A stretch of 64,000 nucleotides of DNA from Kribbella pratensis (GTDB lineage: Bacteria > Actinomycetota > Actinomycetes > Propionibacteriales > Kribbellaceae), in assembly GCF_004366075.1 (NCBI RefSeq), contig NZ_SODU01000005.1:434001-498000 (forward strand), in the 5' to 3' direction. Shown here piece after piece: positions 16,259 to 25,282 of this stretch. Each line of letters opens with the position of its first letter. The stretch's first letter is position 1. The notes beneath the pieces were generated by a model. The model was not told where the DNA came from. It did not search any database and saw only the letters and a program-made list of their open reading frames with translations. The position numbers and the translations under genes were made by a program.

Positions 16259-17532
16259 GACTTCGAGCCCATCCAGCTGTCGATGCGGGTAGCGACGTCC
16301 TTCGCACTCTTCCCCGTGTAGAGGCTCTGGACTGCCTTGTTCCATTCGCCGTTGAAGCCCTGCGGCAGCGTGTTGGCGCCGTACCCCTCACCCTGGGCGA
16401 CGTGCTTCGGCGCCTGGTCGAGGATCTCCTGCACCTGCTTGCCGAGCGGCGACAGCTTGTCGGTGTAGCCCTTGCGGAAGTTGCCGTCCTGCGCGAGCTG
16501 GCTCTGGACGGCGGTCTTGTCCGTGACCAGCCACTGCACCAGCTTCACCGAGAGGTCACGCTGCTTGGTCGACTTCAGGACCATGTACGGCGCGGCCATC
16601 GTGACACCCTGCGGACCCGGCGACGGCTGCCCCTTGTCGGTCGGTGCGGCGAACACACCGAGGTCGAACTTCGGCTTGGCGTCGTCGGCCGTGCGGACGA
16701 ACCAGCTGCCCATGATGTACATGCCGGCCTTGCCGGACAGGAAGTTGGTCTGCGCGCCGACGTCCTTCAGGCCGAGCGCGTTCTTGTCGACGTAGCCGTT
16801 CTTGATCCAGGACTCGTAGCGCTCCAGCAGCGGCAGCATCGTCTCGCCGACCTTGGCCTGCTTGGAGCTGATCTGCTGGTACCAGTCCGGGTACTTGGTG
16901 GCGATCGACGGGTCGCTGAGCTGCAGCAGCTGCAGACCGGTCACGTAGTCGCCGGCGGTCTGCAGCGGCAGGTATCCGGCCGCCTTGAGCTTGCCCATGG
17001 CCGCGGTCAGCTCGTCCAGGTCCTTCGGCGGAGCGCTGATGCCGGCCTTCGCGAAGGCGTCCTTGTTGTAGAACACCAGCGACTGCGCCTGCTGGCCGAC
17101 ACCGACCGTGTACACCTTTCCGTCCAGCGAGGCCTGCTCCACCAGCGGGGTGTCCTTGGTCCACGCCTGGTCGGTCAGGTCGAGCATCTGCGGCGCCAGC
17201 ACCTTGTCGGCCATCAGCGTCTCGACGACATCCGGCGCGTTGCCGGCCGCCAGCAGCTGCGGCAGCGTGTCCTTGACGCCCGAACCCGTCGGCGCCTCGA
17301 TCTTCACGTCGACGCCAGGGTTGGCGTCCTCGAAGGGCTTGACCAGGCCCTCCCAGTAACTCTTGGTCAGGTTGGGGGTGATGTTGACCAGCATCCGCAC
17401 TTCGCCGGTGCTGTCACCAGCAGCACCCTTGTCGTCACTGAAGCCGCCACCGCAGCCCGCCGCGCCCACCAGGATCACAACGGATGTCAGCAGGCCGAGC
17501 GTGCGCCCTGGTTTGCGTGCCGAACGAGCCAT
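16255..17532 (-). CDS. extracellular sugar-binding lipoprotein (CUT1 family 1 solute-binding protein)
   Basis: 425 residues starting at ATG 17532 with a strong upstream GAGGAGGAC. The lipobox VGAAGC at about residues 22-27 marks a lipoprotein. The mature part has the family pattern WEGLVKPFEDANPGVDVKIE and APDVVETLMADK. It is the first gene of the long minus-strand run and is divergent from the regulator at 17710 across a 177-bp gap with a palindromic site. It captures an oligosaccharide for the two permeases; the sugar is unknown, but fucose-containing or pectic oligosaccharides fit the neighbours. Confidence 0.92.
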   Translation of the reverse strand: MARSARKPGRTLGLLTSVVILVGAAGCGGGFSDDKGAAGDSTGEVRMLVNITPNLTKSYWEGLVKPFEDANPGVDVKIEAPTGSGVKDTLPQLLAAGNAPDVVETLMADKVLAPQMLDLTDQAWTKDTPLVEQASLDGKVYTVGVGQQAQSLVFYNKDAFAKAGISAPPKDLDELTAAMGKLKAAGYLPLQTAGDYVTGLQLLQLSDPSIATKYPDWYQQISSKQAKVGETMLPLLERYESWIKNGYVDKNALGLKDVGAQTNFLSGKAGMYIMGSWFVRTADDAKPKFDLGVFAAPTDKGQPSPGPQGVTMAAPYMVLKSTKQRDLSVKLVQWLVTDKTAVQSQLAQDGNFRKGYTDKLSPLGKQVQEILDQAPKHVAQGEGYGANTLPQGFNGEWNKAVQSLYTGKSAKDVATRIDSWMGSKS

Positions 17533-17621
17533 TTCCGGGTCCTCCTCGGATCGTCCCGGCGTCGGGGGCGGCCGGGCGTCGTTATCGAGTGACGATGCAG
17601 AGCGCAGCGCTGAAGTGTCAA

Positions 17622-17631
17622 CGTTTAAACG
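17622..17631. promoter_or_regulatory. palindromic operator candidate in the divergent promoter region
   Basis: CGTTTAAACG is a perfect 10-bp palindrome, extended as AACGTTTAAACGG, between the solute-binding protein start (17532) and the regulator start (17710). A second imperfect inverted repeat, GGAC(G)TTCTG and CAGAAGTCC, lies at 17639-17660. The adjacent GntR-FCD-type regulator is the obvious candidate to bind here and control both directions; this is inference from position. Confidence 0.5.
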
Positions 17632-17709
17632 GCAAAGTGGACGTTCTGAGTCAGAAGTCCGTGCCATATAGGGTTGGCAGAACGCTGTGAACCGGGTCAC
17701 CATGCAGCC

Positions 17710-18837
17710 ATGCCCGATGCCGGAAGACCGAAGTCGCCGCTGACCCTGTCGGTGCCCGAGCGGACTGCGCTCAGCCAGCTCGCGGCCGCCCCGCGGACCA
17801 GTGCCGCGATGCGGCTGCGGGCGCGGATCGTGCTGGCCAGCGCCGAGGGACGCTCGAACAAGGCGGTCGCGGACCTGCTCGAGGTCACCCCGGGCACGGT
17901 CGGCAAGTGGCGCCGGAGGTTCCTCCGGATGGGCATGGCCGGCCTCGACGACGGGATGCGCAGCGGACGGCCGCGGATGGTCGACCGGGTGCAATTGGGC
18001 GCGGCGTCGATAACAGGTGCGCCAACATCGATGGCCGATTCCGGACATCGCCCCTCGACCCGCGAGCTGGCCGCGGCGTACGGCGTCTCGCAGTCGACGG
18101 TCTCGCGGCGGCGCCGGGAGGAGATCCAGCACTACCGCTCCGGTGCTGGAACTGTTGTGGCGACCAGCCATCCCGCCCCACCGCCGCCAAGTGACACAGA
18201 GTTGCTGTCCGACCGGGTGTACGAGGCGATCCGCGGCTGGATACTGTCCGGCGAGCTGGCGCCCGGGATGCGCGTGGTCGAGTCCGAGATCGCCCGGGTG
18301 CTCGGCACCAGCCAGACCCCGGCCCGGGAAGCGGTACGCCGGTTGGCGCACGAGGGACTCGTCACGTACCGCCCGCGGCTGGGGAACTTCGTCACCGAGA
18401 TCTCGCAGGTCGAGGCCCGCGAGGCGCGGGAGGTCCGCGTACTGCTCGAGTCCGCGGCAGCGCGCCGGGCGACCGGCCACGCGCCACCGGAGGAACTCGA
18501 CCTGCTCCGGATCGAGGTGCAGCGGATGATCGAGGCGGCCGGCCATCACGACATCGGCGCGTTCCGCGAGGCTGACCTGCGGTTCCACCGGCAGGTGCTG
18601 GCGACCAGCGGCAACTCGATGCTGCTGCGCGTGTGGCGGACCCTGGAGCCGGCGCTGTGGAGCCTGCAGGTGGTGTCGAACGCGATGTACGCCGGCGACT
18701 GGGGCCTGATGGCGCGCCGCCACCTGGACCTGATCGAGGTACTCGCCGGCACCGACCCCGAGGACTCCGCCCGTCTCTTCGCCGCCCACGCCCGCGGCGA
18801 GAGCTCGATCACCAGACCAGCCGGCCACCATGATTGA
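17710..18837 (+). CDS. transcriptional regulator: IS630-type HTH joined to GntR-FCD
   Basis: 375 residues in one uninterrupted frame. Residues 10-95 match the N-terminal HTH of IS630 transposases (LSVPERTALSQLA, AEGRSNKAVADLLEV, VGKWRRRF, GLDDGMRSGRPR). Residues 113-137 form a second HTH (STRELAAAYGVSQSTVSRRR). Residues 163-228 are a GntR winged helix (LSDRVYEAIRGWILSGELAP, SQTPAREAVRRL), followed by an FCD ligand domain (ADLRFHRQVLATSGN, HLDLIEVL). FCD regulators sense small acids or sugar acids. It is the first gene of the fuconolactonase/GH95 operon and overlaps the next gene by 8 bp. The unusual double-DNA-binding architecture is discussed in the findings. Confidence 0.85.
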   Translation: MPDAGRPKSPLTLSVPERTALSQLAAAPRTSAAMRLRARIVLASAEGRSNKAVADLLEVTPGTVGKWRRRFLRMGMAGLDDGMRSGRPRMVDRVQLGAASITGAPTSMADSGHRPSTRELAAAYGVSQSTVSRRRREEIQHYRSGAGTVVATSHPAPPPPSDTELLSDRVYEAIRGWILSGELAPGMRVVESEIARVLGTSQTPAREAVRRLAHEGLVTYRPRLGNFVTEISQVEAREAREVRVLLESAAARRATGHAPPEELDLLRIEVQRMIEAAGHHDIGAFREADLRFHRQVLATSGNSMLLRVWRTLEPALWSLQVVSNAMYAGDWGLMARRHLDLIEVLAGTDPEDSARLFAAHARGESSITRPAGHHD

Positions 18838-19624
18838 CGCCCACGTCCACGTCTGGGACCTGACCCGCCGCCGGCTTCCCTGGCTGGCTCCCGACCACCC
18901 CCTCCGCCGCAACTTCACCCTCCCCGACCTGCCCCACCTCTCCGACCTCCCCGGCCCGTCCGATCGCTCCGACCTTGTGCTGGTGCAGGCCGATGCCGAC
19001 CCAGCTGAGGTGGATGACCTGCTGGCTCTGGCTCAGGAGAACGCGGCTGTGGTTGGTGTGGTCGGCTGGTTCGACCTGCTCGACTTCCCGGACCGGCTGC
19101 CGGACGACCCGCTTCTTGTCGGCGTGCGCAGTCCACCCATCGACCAGACCGACCCTGACCTGCTGACAGCTCCCGCGCACCTGCGCGGCGTGCGGGCCGC
19201 CGCCGACGCCGGCCTCGCCATCGACCTCCTGCTCCGCCCCTCCGCCCTGATCGGCGCCGCCCGGCTGGCTTCCGCCGTACCGGACGCCCGTCTCGTGCTC
19301 GACCACCTCGGCAACCCGACAGCTGCCACCGCCGAGTGGCGGTCCGGAATGCAGGCACTCGCCGAGTGCCCGAACGTGACCGTCAAGCTCTCCGGCACCG
19401 CCCACCTCGCGACCGACGACCTCCGCACGCTGGTCGACGTCGCCCTCGAACTCTTCGGCAGTGAACGGTTGCTGTTCGGCTCGGACTGGCCCGTGTGCAC
19501 GCTGGCCGCCACCCGCGCCGAGGTGATCCGCCGTACCACCGCACTGCTGCCACCTGCCACGCACAACGACGTGTTCCGTGGCACCGCCCAGCGCATCTAC
19601 CGCTCCAGGGAGACCGCCCCATGA
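18830..19624 (+). CDS. amidohydrolase-2 family, L-fuconolactonase-like
   Basis: 264 residues. It opens with MIDAHVHVWDLTRRRLPWL (metal-binding HxH, and the W-D-L pattern of sugar lactonases), has LVLDHLGNP in the middle and LLFGSDWPV with the late metal-ligand Asp. This family hydrolyses L-fucono-, L-rhamnono- or L-galactono-lactones. It overlaps the regulator stop by 8 bp and the GH95 start by 4 bp (ATGA). Being next to a fucosidase, L-fucono-1,5-lactone is the likeliest substrate, in the oxidative L-fucose pathway; the specific lactone is inferred. Confidence 0.82.
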   Translation: MIDAHVHVWDLTRRRLPWLAPDHPLRRNFTLPDLPHLSDLPGPSDRSDLVLVQADADPAEVDDLLALAQENAAVVGVVGWFDLLDFPDRLPDDPLLVGVRSPPIDQTDPDLLTAPAHLRGVRAAADAGLAIDLLLRPSALIGAARLASAVPDARLVLDHLGNPTAATAEWRSGMQALAECPNVTVKLSGTAHLATDDLRTLVDVALELFGSERLLFGSDWPVCTLAATRAEVIRRTTALLPPATHNDVFRGTAQRIYRSRETAP

Positions 19625-22053
19625 CCCAGTACACCCGCCGCCAGGTCCTGCGGACCGCCGGCGCCGCGGCCGGCACCGCAGTTGTCGCCGGCTCGCTCAC
19701 CAACCCCCTGACTGCCGGAGCCGTCAGCTCACCGCCCGGCAGTGACACCAACCCGCTCAAACTCTGGTACACCCAGCCCGCCACCGAGTGGCTGCAGGCA
19801 CTTGCCATCGGCAACGGGCGCCTCGGCGCCATGGTGTACGGCGGCACCGCGACCGAGCAGCTGCAACTGAACGAGGACTCGATCTGGGCCGGTGGTCCAC
19901 ACCAGTACGATGACCCGGTCGGCAAGGACGTCCTCCCGGAGATCCGTCGGCTGATCGCCGAGGAGAAGTACCTCGACGCGCAGAACCTCGCCGATGCGCA
20001 CTTCATGGGTCTCCCGCACGAGCAGATGCAGTACCAGCCGGTCGGCTACCTTTCGCTGGCCTTTCCGGGCATCGACGCCACCGCGGTCACGGCGTACCGG
20101 CGAGAGCTGGACCTGACCACGGCGATCACGTCGGTCAGCTACGAGCACGCGGGCGTGCGCTACACGCGGGAGGTGTTCGTCAGCCATCCCGCACAGGTGC
20201 TGGTGATGCGGCTGACTGCCAGCCAGCGCGGGGCGCTCACGTTCGACGCGACGTACAGCACGGAGCAGGCCGCGACACCATCGGCGTACGACAAGCAGAC
20301 GCTCGCGCTCAACGGGATCAGCGGCGACGCCGAGGGCCTGACCGGTTCGGTCAAGTTCTGCGCGCTGCTCCGCGCTTTCACCGAGGGCGGCAGTACGACG
20401 GTTGCTGACGGCAAACTCTCGGTCGCCGGCGCTGACGAGGTCACGCTGCTGTTCTCGGTCGGCACCAGCTACCGCAACTACCTCGACGTCAGCGCGGACC
20501 AGATCGCTCGCGCCGTAGCGCCACTGGCCGCGGTCGGACGCCCGGCGTACGGCGCCCTGCGGCACCAGCACGTCGAGGACTACCAGCGGCTCTTCGGGCG
20601 CCTCGATATCGACCTCGGTACGTCGGACTCGATCGCGCTGCCGACCGACCAGCGGATCATGGCGTTCCGCAACGGCGGCGATCCGCAACTGGCCGCGCTG
20701 TACTACCAGTTCGGCCGGTACCTGCTGATCTCCAGCTCCCGCACCCCGGGCCAGCCTGCGAACCTGCAGGGCATCTGGAGCTACAAGATGCTGCCCGAGT
20801 GGCAGTCCAAGTTCACGCTGAACATCAACGCCGAGATGAACTACTGGCCGGCCGGACCGGCCAACCTGGCGGAGTGCTGGGACCCGATGTTCCAGATGAT
20901 CAGCGAGCTGTCCGAGTCCGGCGCCCGTACTGCGGCCACCATGTACGACGCACCTGGCTGGGTGGCGCACCACAACACGGACGGATGGCGCGGGACCGCA
21001 CCGGTCGACTTCGCGTACTACGGGGTCTGGCCGACCGGCGGTGCGTGGCTGTCGCTGCTGTTCTGGGAGCGGTACGAGTACACCGGCGACCTCGACATGC
21101 TGCGGAAGTACTACCCGGTCCTGCGCGGCTCCGTGGAGTTCTTCCTCGACCAGCTGCAGACCGACGCCAAGACGGGCTGGCTGGTGACCAGCCCGTCGCA
21201 CTCCCCCGAGGTCAAGCACCACGACTACGACAACGTCGGCGTGAGCATGTGCGCGGGGCCGACGATGGACACCGAGATTCTGCACGACCTGTTCAAGGTG
21301 TTCGGGCAGGCGACCGCAGTGCTTGGTGTCGACAGCGCGATGGCCGCTGCCGCCGCGGACGCGCGGTCGAAGCTGGCACCGATCCAGATCGGGTACCTCG
21401 GCCAGATCCAGGAGTGGCTGATCGACTGGGAGGAGGCCGCTCTGGAGACGAGTCGACATGTCTCACACCTGTGGGCAGTCTTCCCCAGCGACCAGGTGAC
21501 CCCACGCAGTACGCCGGAACTCGCCGACGCTGCCCGCAAGTCGCTGGAGCTGCGCGGCCCGGCTGTGACCGCAGGGTGGTCGCTGGCGTGGAAGCTCAAC
21601 CTCCGGGCCCGGCTGCTCGAGCCGGACAACGCGTACAAGCACCTGACGCAGCTGCTGGGCCCCGGACGTACCGCGCCGAACATGTTCGACCTGCACCCGC
21701 CGTTCCAGATCGACGGAAACTTCGGCGGTGTCTCCGGGATCACCGAGATGATCATGCAGAGCCACTCCGGCGAAGTCGCGCTACTCCCCTGCCTGCCGAC
21801 GGCGTTCCCGACCGGGACCGTCCGGGGTATGCGCGCCCGCGGCGGCTTCGACCTCGAGTTCTCGTGGTCCGGCGGGAAGTTGACCAAGGCAACGGTTCGG
21901 TCGCTGCTCGGCAACCGGCTACGGCTGCGGACCGGCGCTTCGGTGGATGTCAAGTCGTCCATCGGCCCGGTGGCGTTCGCCCGCCCGGAGGACGGCGTCG
22001 TGGAGTTCCGCACTCGCCCGGGTGTCGACTACTTCATCGAGGTGCGCCCGTGA
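19621..22053 (+). CDS. GH95 alpha-L-fucosidase (or alpha-L-galactosidase), exported
   Basis: 810 residues. A Tat-type signal (TRRQVLRTAGAAAGTAVVAG) marks export. GH95 landmarks are all present: ALAIGNGRLGAMVYGG and NEDSIWAGGPH in the N-terminal domain, LNINAEMNYW with the paired Asn at about 401 and 403, SPSHSPE with the acid Glu at about 530, and PPFQIDGNFGG with the activating Asp at about 698. These correspond by motif to N421/N423, E566 and D766 of Bifidobacterium AfcA. Likely substrate is an alpha-1,2-linked L-fucose or L-galactose on xyloglucan or RG-II. Co-transcribed with the lactonase and the GH95-like gene. Confidence 0.92.
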   Translation: MTQYTRRQVLRTAGAAAGTAVVAGSLTNPLTAGAVSSPPGSDTNPLKLWYTQPATEWLQALAIGNGRLGAMVYGGTATEQLQLNEDSIWAGGPHQYDDPVGKDVLPEIRRLIAEEKYLDAQNLADAHFMGLPHEQMQYQPVGYLSLAFPGIDATAVTAYRRELDLTTAITSVSYEHAGVRYTREVFVSHPAQVLVMRLTASQRGALTFDATYSTEQAATPSAYDKQTLALNGISGDAEGLTGSVKFCALLRAFTEGGSTTVADGKLSVAGADEVTLLFSVGTSYRNYLDVSADQIARAVAPLAAVGRPAYGALRHQHVEDYQRLFGRLDIDLGTSDSIALPTDQRIMAFRNGGDPQLAALYYQFGRYLLISSSRTPGQPANLQGIWSYKMLPEWQSKFTLNINAEMNYWPAGPANLAECWDPMFQMISELSESGARTAATMYDAPGWVAHHNTDGWRGTAPVDFAYYGVWPTGGAWLSLLFWERYEYTGDLDMLRKYYPVLRGSVEFFLDQLQTDAKTGWLVTSPSHSPEVKHHDYDNVGVSMCAGPTMDTEILHDLFKVFGQATAVLGVDSAMAAAAADARSKLAPIQIGYLGQIQEWLIDWEEAALETSRHVSHLWAVFPSDQVTPRSTPELADAARKSLELRGPAVTAGWSLAWKLNLRARLLEPDNAYKHLTQLLGPGRTAPNMFDLHPPFQIDGNFGGVSGITEMIMQSHSGEVALLPCLPTAFPTGTVRGMRARGGFDLEFSWSGGKLTKATVRSLLGNRLRLRTGASVDVKSSIGPVAFARPEDGVVEFRTRPGVDYFIEVRP

Positions 22054-24800
22054 CGGCTCTTCGATTGACGCTGCCGTTGCTGGCCGCGCTGCTCACTGTG
22101 GGCGCCACCGCTGTGCCGCCTGCCAGTAGTACGCCTCCTGAGCAGGGGACGACCGCCTGGCGCGACGGTGCGCTGCAGGGCGACACGGCAGGGCTGGTGT
22201 CACGGTCCGACCTCGTCCAGGAGGGCCCTGCGTGGCGTTCGTATCAGGCGATGCCGCTGGGAAACGGTGTGCTCGGTGCTTCGGTCTGGGCCGAGAAGGG
22301 CTACAGCGCACAGCTCAACCGCGTGGACACGTTCCCGGACCTCAAGTCCGCCGGGCGTCTCGTCGTACCCGGTCTGGGCTCTCTGATGCGTGCTGACGAC
22401 TACAGCGGACGGCTGGCGCTGTACGACGGTCAGGTCGTACAGAGCGGTGGCGGTCTCACTGCACGCTCCTACGTGCGTGCTGACGCGGACCAGTTCGTTC
22501 TGGAGGTGACTGGTGCGGACCCATCGCAGGTGCAGACCGCTGATCTGAAGCTATGGGCCGGCCGTACCCCGGCCGTCAGCGCAAATGGTGGGGTTGCTGC
22601 GCTCGCGGAGACGTTCCACGACGAGGCGTCCGGCAGCATCACCGGTGCAGTTGCCGCACTGACCGCACAGGCCCAGGGCGTCACCGCGTCGGTGGTGGAC
22701 CCGCTGACGGTGCGGCTGACGTTCCGGCCGCGTGCGGACGGCAGTTTCCGGCTCGTGGTCGGCGTACCGTCGTACCGCGGCGGAGAACTACGGACAGCCG
22801 CGCGACGTGCCGTTGTCGAGTCGCCCAGTCATCACCTCGACTGGTGGCACGCGTTCTGGGACAAGGCGGCGCCGATGCGGATCACGTCGGCGGACGGGTC
22901 CGGTGAGTACGTCGAGAACCTGCGGACGTTGCAGCTGTACACGATGGCCGCGTCGATGCGCGGCGACGTACCGAGCACGCATGGTGCGGTGGTGCGGATG
23001 TTCTCGTCCTCGGGAGACCAGGCGGACTGGGCCCAGGACTCGTACTGGCACTTCAACCTACGGATGCTGGTGTCCGCGAACCTCGGCGCGGGCATCGGCG
23101 AGCTCAACTCGCCGTACTTCAAGTTCTACCTGGACCGTGCCGAGCTGATGCGCGAGTGGACGCGCACACACTGGAAAGGCGGCGAGGGCCTCTGCCTGCC
23201 GGAGTTCATGCGGTACGACGGCACAGGCGACGGCTGCGACAACATGCAGGAGCCCAGCTGGACACGGCGCATCCTGACCAGTGGGCCGGAGCTGGTGAAC
23301 AACATCTGGCAGCAGCACCGGTACACCGGTGACACGGCCCTGCTGAATCGGAGCTATCCGCTGATGCGGGACGTGGCGCGGTTCTACCTGTCCGCCATGA
23401 CCACTGGTGCGGACGGCTACCTGCACCTGGAGCACGTGAATGCTCTTGAGGTGCAGTGGGACACCAGCGACCCAGTGCCGGACCTGGCCGCGATGCGGGT
23501 CATCTTCCCGCTCGTCGCCGACCTTGCGACGTCGCGTGGCGACACAGCATTGGCCAAGCAGTTGCGGGACGCTGTGGGCAAGCTGCCGCCGTTCCGGACC
23601 GTGCAGCGTGGCGGCGAGGAGGTGCTGGCGTGGTCCGGCACCGACGAGGAGTCGCACAACACGCAGAACCCGGAGATGGAGGCGCTCTGGCCGTGGGGCG
23701 TGTTCGACGAGACGTCCGAGCTGATGCAGGCGACGTACCGGCAACGGGTGTATCCGCAGGACAAGGACTGGGGCATGGACTCCACCTGGGCGGCCCGGCT
23801 CGGGCTCTCGGACGAGGTGAAACGCCTGCTGCTGAAGGGGATCGCGGACTTCCAGATCTACCCGAACGGCTTCACCGTGCACCGCACCGGCCAGGAAGCG
23901 GTCCGGAACCGCAGCTTCTACAACGAGTGGGGCGGCGTACTCACCACCGGCCTGCAGGAAGCCCTGGTCCAGTCGTACGACGGGATTGTGCACGTCGCGC
24001 CCGCATGGCCACGTGATTGGGACGTCGCTGGGTCAGTCCAGATCGAGGGCGGGCACCGGATCAGCACCGAGGTGCATGACGGCGTACCGACCGTGGTCGG
24101 CATCCAGGCCGGCAGCCGCGACACGTTGAAGCTGCGCAACCCGTGGCCGGGTCAGCAGGTCCGCGTGGTCGACTCTCATGGACGCGTTGTCGTCGGTGGG
24201 ACTCCTGCCGACCTCGTGACCCTGCAGACGGCTCCTGGTACGTCGTACACGCTTGAGCGCGTCGCCGTACCGCTGTCGTCCTTGACGTTCGCCCCGCTGG
24301 CCGGTCAGCCTGCGTCTGCAGTCAAGACGGTCGGCAACCGGGTGCTGGGCATCACGCGGAGCGAGCCGCCGCTGCTGAGCGACCTGGTGTCGGTGCAGTC
24401 GCCGGAGAAGCTGACCAACCTCGTCAAGGCTCAGGTCGGTGCACCGATCTATGTGGATCGCAGCTACACGGTCACTGAGCTGCCTGGGGCGTTGAACGGT
24501 CAGGCCTTGGTACAGGGCTCCAACGACGACTCCAAGGCGACGACACCACCTGACTACCTGACGCTGAATTTGACTCGGCCGGCGACCGTGTACGTCGCCT
24601 TCGATCCCCGTGGCGAGAACGTGTGGTGGCCGTCGTGGCTGTCCTCGTTCACTCGCACTGGTGAGACGGTCGGCACGACGGATCAGCGTCTGGTCCTCTT
24701 CAAACGCGACGTACCCGCCGGGCAGCTGTCCCTAGGCCCGAACTCCGGCGTGTCCGGCAAGGGGAACTCCACCTACGTCACGTTTGTGGTACCACGCTGA
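22050..24800 (+). CDS. exported GH95-like (alpha/alpha)6 protein with C-terminal beta domain
   Basis: 916 residues from GTG 22050, overlapping the GH95 stop (GTGA), with a Sec-like signal (LRLTLPLLAALLTVGATAV). The N-terminal half resembles GH95 relatives (YQAMPLGNGVLGASVWAEKG, FLVNRVDTFPDL-like layout), with helical-toroid motifs SYWHFNLRMLVSANLGAGI and HNTQNPEMEALWPWG. The GH95 catalytic signatures of the upstream gene (NINAEMNYW, QIDGNFGG) are absent. The last 170 residues form a separate beta-rich domain (SYTVTELPGALNGQALVQGS, VYVAFDPRG) like those attached to pectin-active enzymes. Probably a distant glycosidase of unknown specificity. Confidence 0.75.
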   Translation: MTALRLTLPLLAALLTVGATAVPPASSTPPEQGTTAWRDGALQGDTAGLVSRSDLVQEGPAWRSYQAMPLGNGVLGASVWAEKGYSAQLNRVDTFPDLKSAGRLVVPGLGSLMRADDYSGRLALYDGQVVQSGGGLTARSYVRADADQFVLEVTGADPSQVQTADLKLWAGRTPAVSANGGVAALAETFHDEASGSITGAVAALTAQAQGVTASVVDPLTVRLTFRPRADGSFRLVVGVPSYRGGELRTAARRAVVESPSHHLDWWHAFWDKAAPMRITSADGSGEYVENLRTLQLYTMAASMRGDVPSTHGAVVRMFSSSGDQADWAQDSYWHFNLRMLVSANLGAGIGELNSPYFKFYLDRAELMREWTRTHWKGGEGLCLPEFMRYDGTGDGCDNMQEPSWTRRILTSGPELVNNIWQQHRYTGDTALLNRSYPLMRDVARFYLSAMTTGADGYLHLEHVNALEVQWDTSDPVPDLAAMRVIFPLVADLATSRGDTALAKQLRDAVGKLPPFRTVQRGGEEVLAWSGTDEESHNTQNPEMEALWPWGVFDETSELMQATYRQRVYPQDKDWGMDSTWAARLGLSDEVKRLLLKGIADFQIYPNGFTVHRTGQEAVRNRSFYNEWGGVLTTGLQEALVQSYDGIVHVAPAWPRDWDVAGSVQIEGGHRISTEVHDGVPTVVGIQAGSRDTLKLRNPWPGQQVRVVDSHGRVVVGGTPADLVTLQTAPGTSYTLERVAVPLSSLTFAPLAGQPASAVKTVGNRVLGITRSEPPLLSDLVSVQSPEKLTNLVKAQVGAPIYVDRSYTVTELPGALNGQALVQGSNDDSKATTPPDYLTLNLTRPATVYVAFDPRGENVWWPSWLSSFTRTGETVGTTDQRLVLFKRDVPAGQLSLGPNSGVSGKGNSTYVTFVVPR

Positions 24801-24802
24801 GC

Positions 24803-25267
24803 ATGTTCAACCACGCACCCGACGGCTACGACTGCCCCTTCTGCCGACTAGCCGCCGGCCGCAAAGACCACCTCACGGCGCAGCACGACATAGTGCTGCG
24901 CCGTGAGCACGCCCTCGCCTTCGTAGCCTCCCGCTGGTGGCCCAACAACAAGGGCCACGTCCTCGTGGTCCCGACCGCCCACCACGAGAACCTGTACGAC
25001 CTGCCCCCGGAATCCGGGCACGCCGTCCACGACGTAGTCCGCGAAATCGCCATCGCGATCCGCACCACCTACAACGACTGCGAAGGGATCTCCACCCGCC
25101 AACACAACGAACCCGCCGGCTACCAGGACGCCTGGCACTACCACGTCCACGTCTTCCCCCGTTACCCCGACGACAACCTCTACAACACACGCCACCTGGA
25201 AACCCCCGCCACCCCCGCCCAACGAGCCCCCTACATCCACCGCCTCCGCGCGTTCCTCGGCAACTGA
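24803..25267 (+). CDS. HIT-family nucleotide hydrolase/transferase
   Basis: 154 residues, beginning 2 bp after the previous stop. It carries a Cys pair (CPFCRL) at the N-terminus, NKGHVLVVP and the HIT triad WHYHVHVFPR (H-x-H-x-H). HIT proteins cleave dinucleoside polyphosphates or AMP adducts; some transfer nucleotides to sugar phosphates (GalT-like). The end of the operon with sugar enzymes may be coincidental. The C-terminal coding part is C-rich on the plus strand. Confidence 0.9.
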   Translation: MFNHAPDGYDCPFCRLAAGRKDHLTAQHDIVLRREHALAFVASRWWPNNKGHVLVVPTAHHENLYDLPPESGHAVHDVVREIAIAIRTTYNDCEGISTRQHNEPAGYQDAWHYHVHVFPRYPDDNLYNTRHLETPATPAQRAPYIHRLRAFLGN

Positions 25268-25282
25268 CGGGCTCGCGTGTCG

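Noticed and set aside
17710-18010. IS630 transposase fragment, hence an insertion sequence
   Set aside because: The frame continues without break into a full GntR-FCD regulator, and there are no terminal inverted repeats or DDE catalytic domain.
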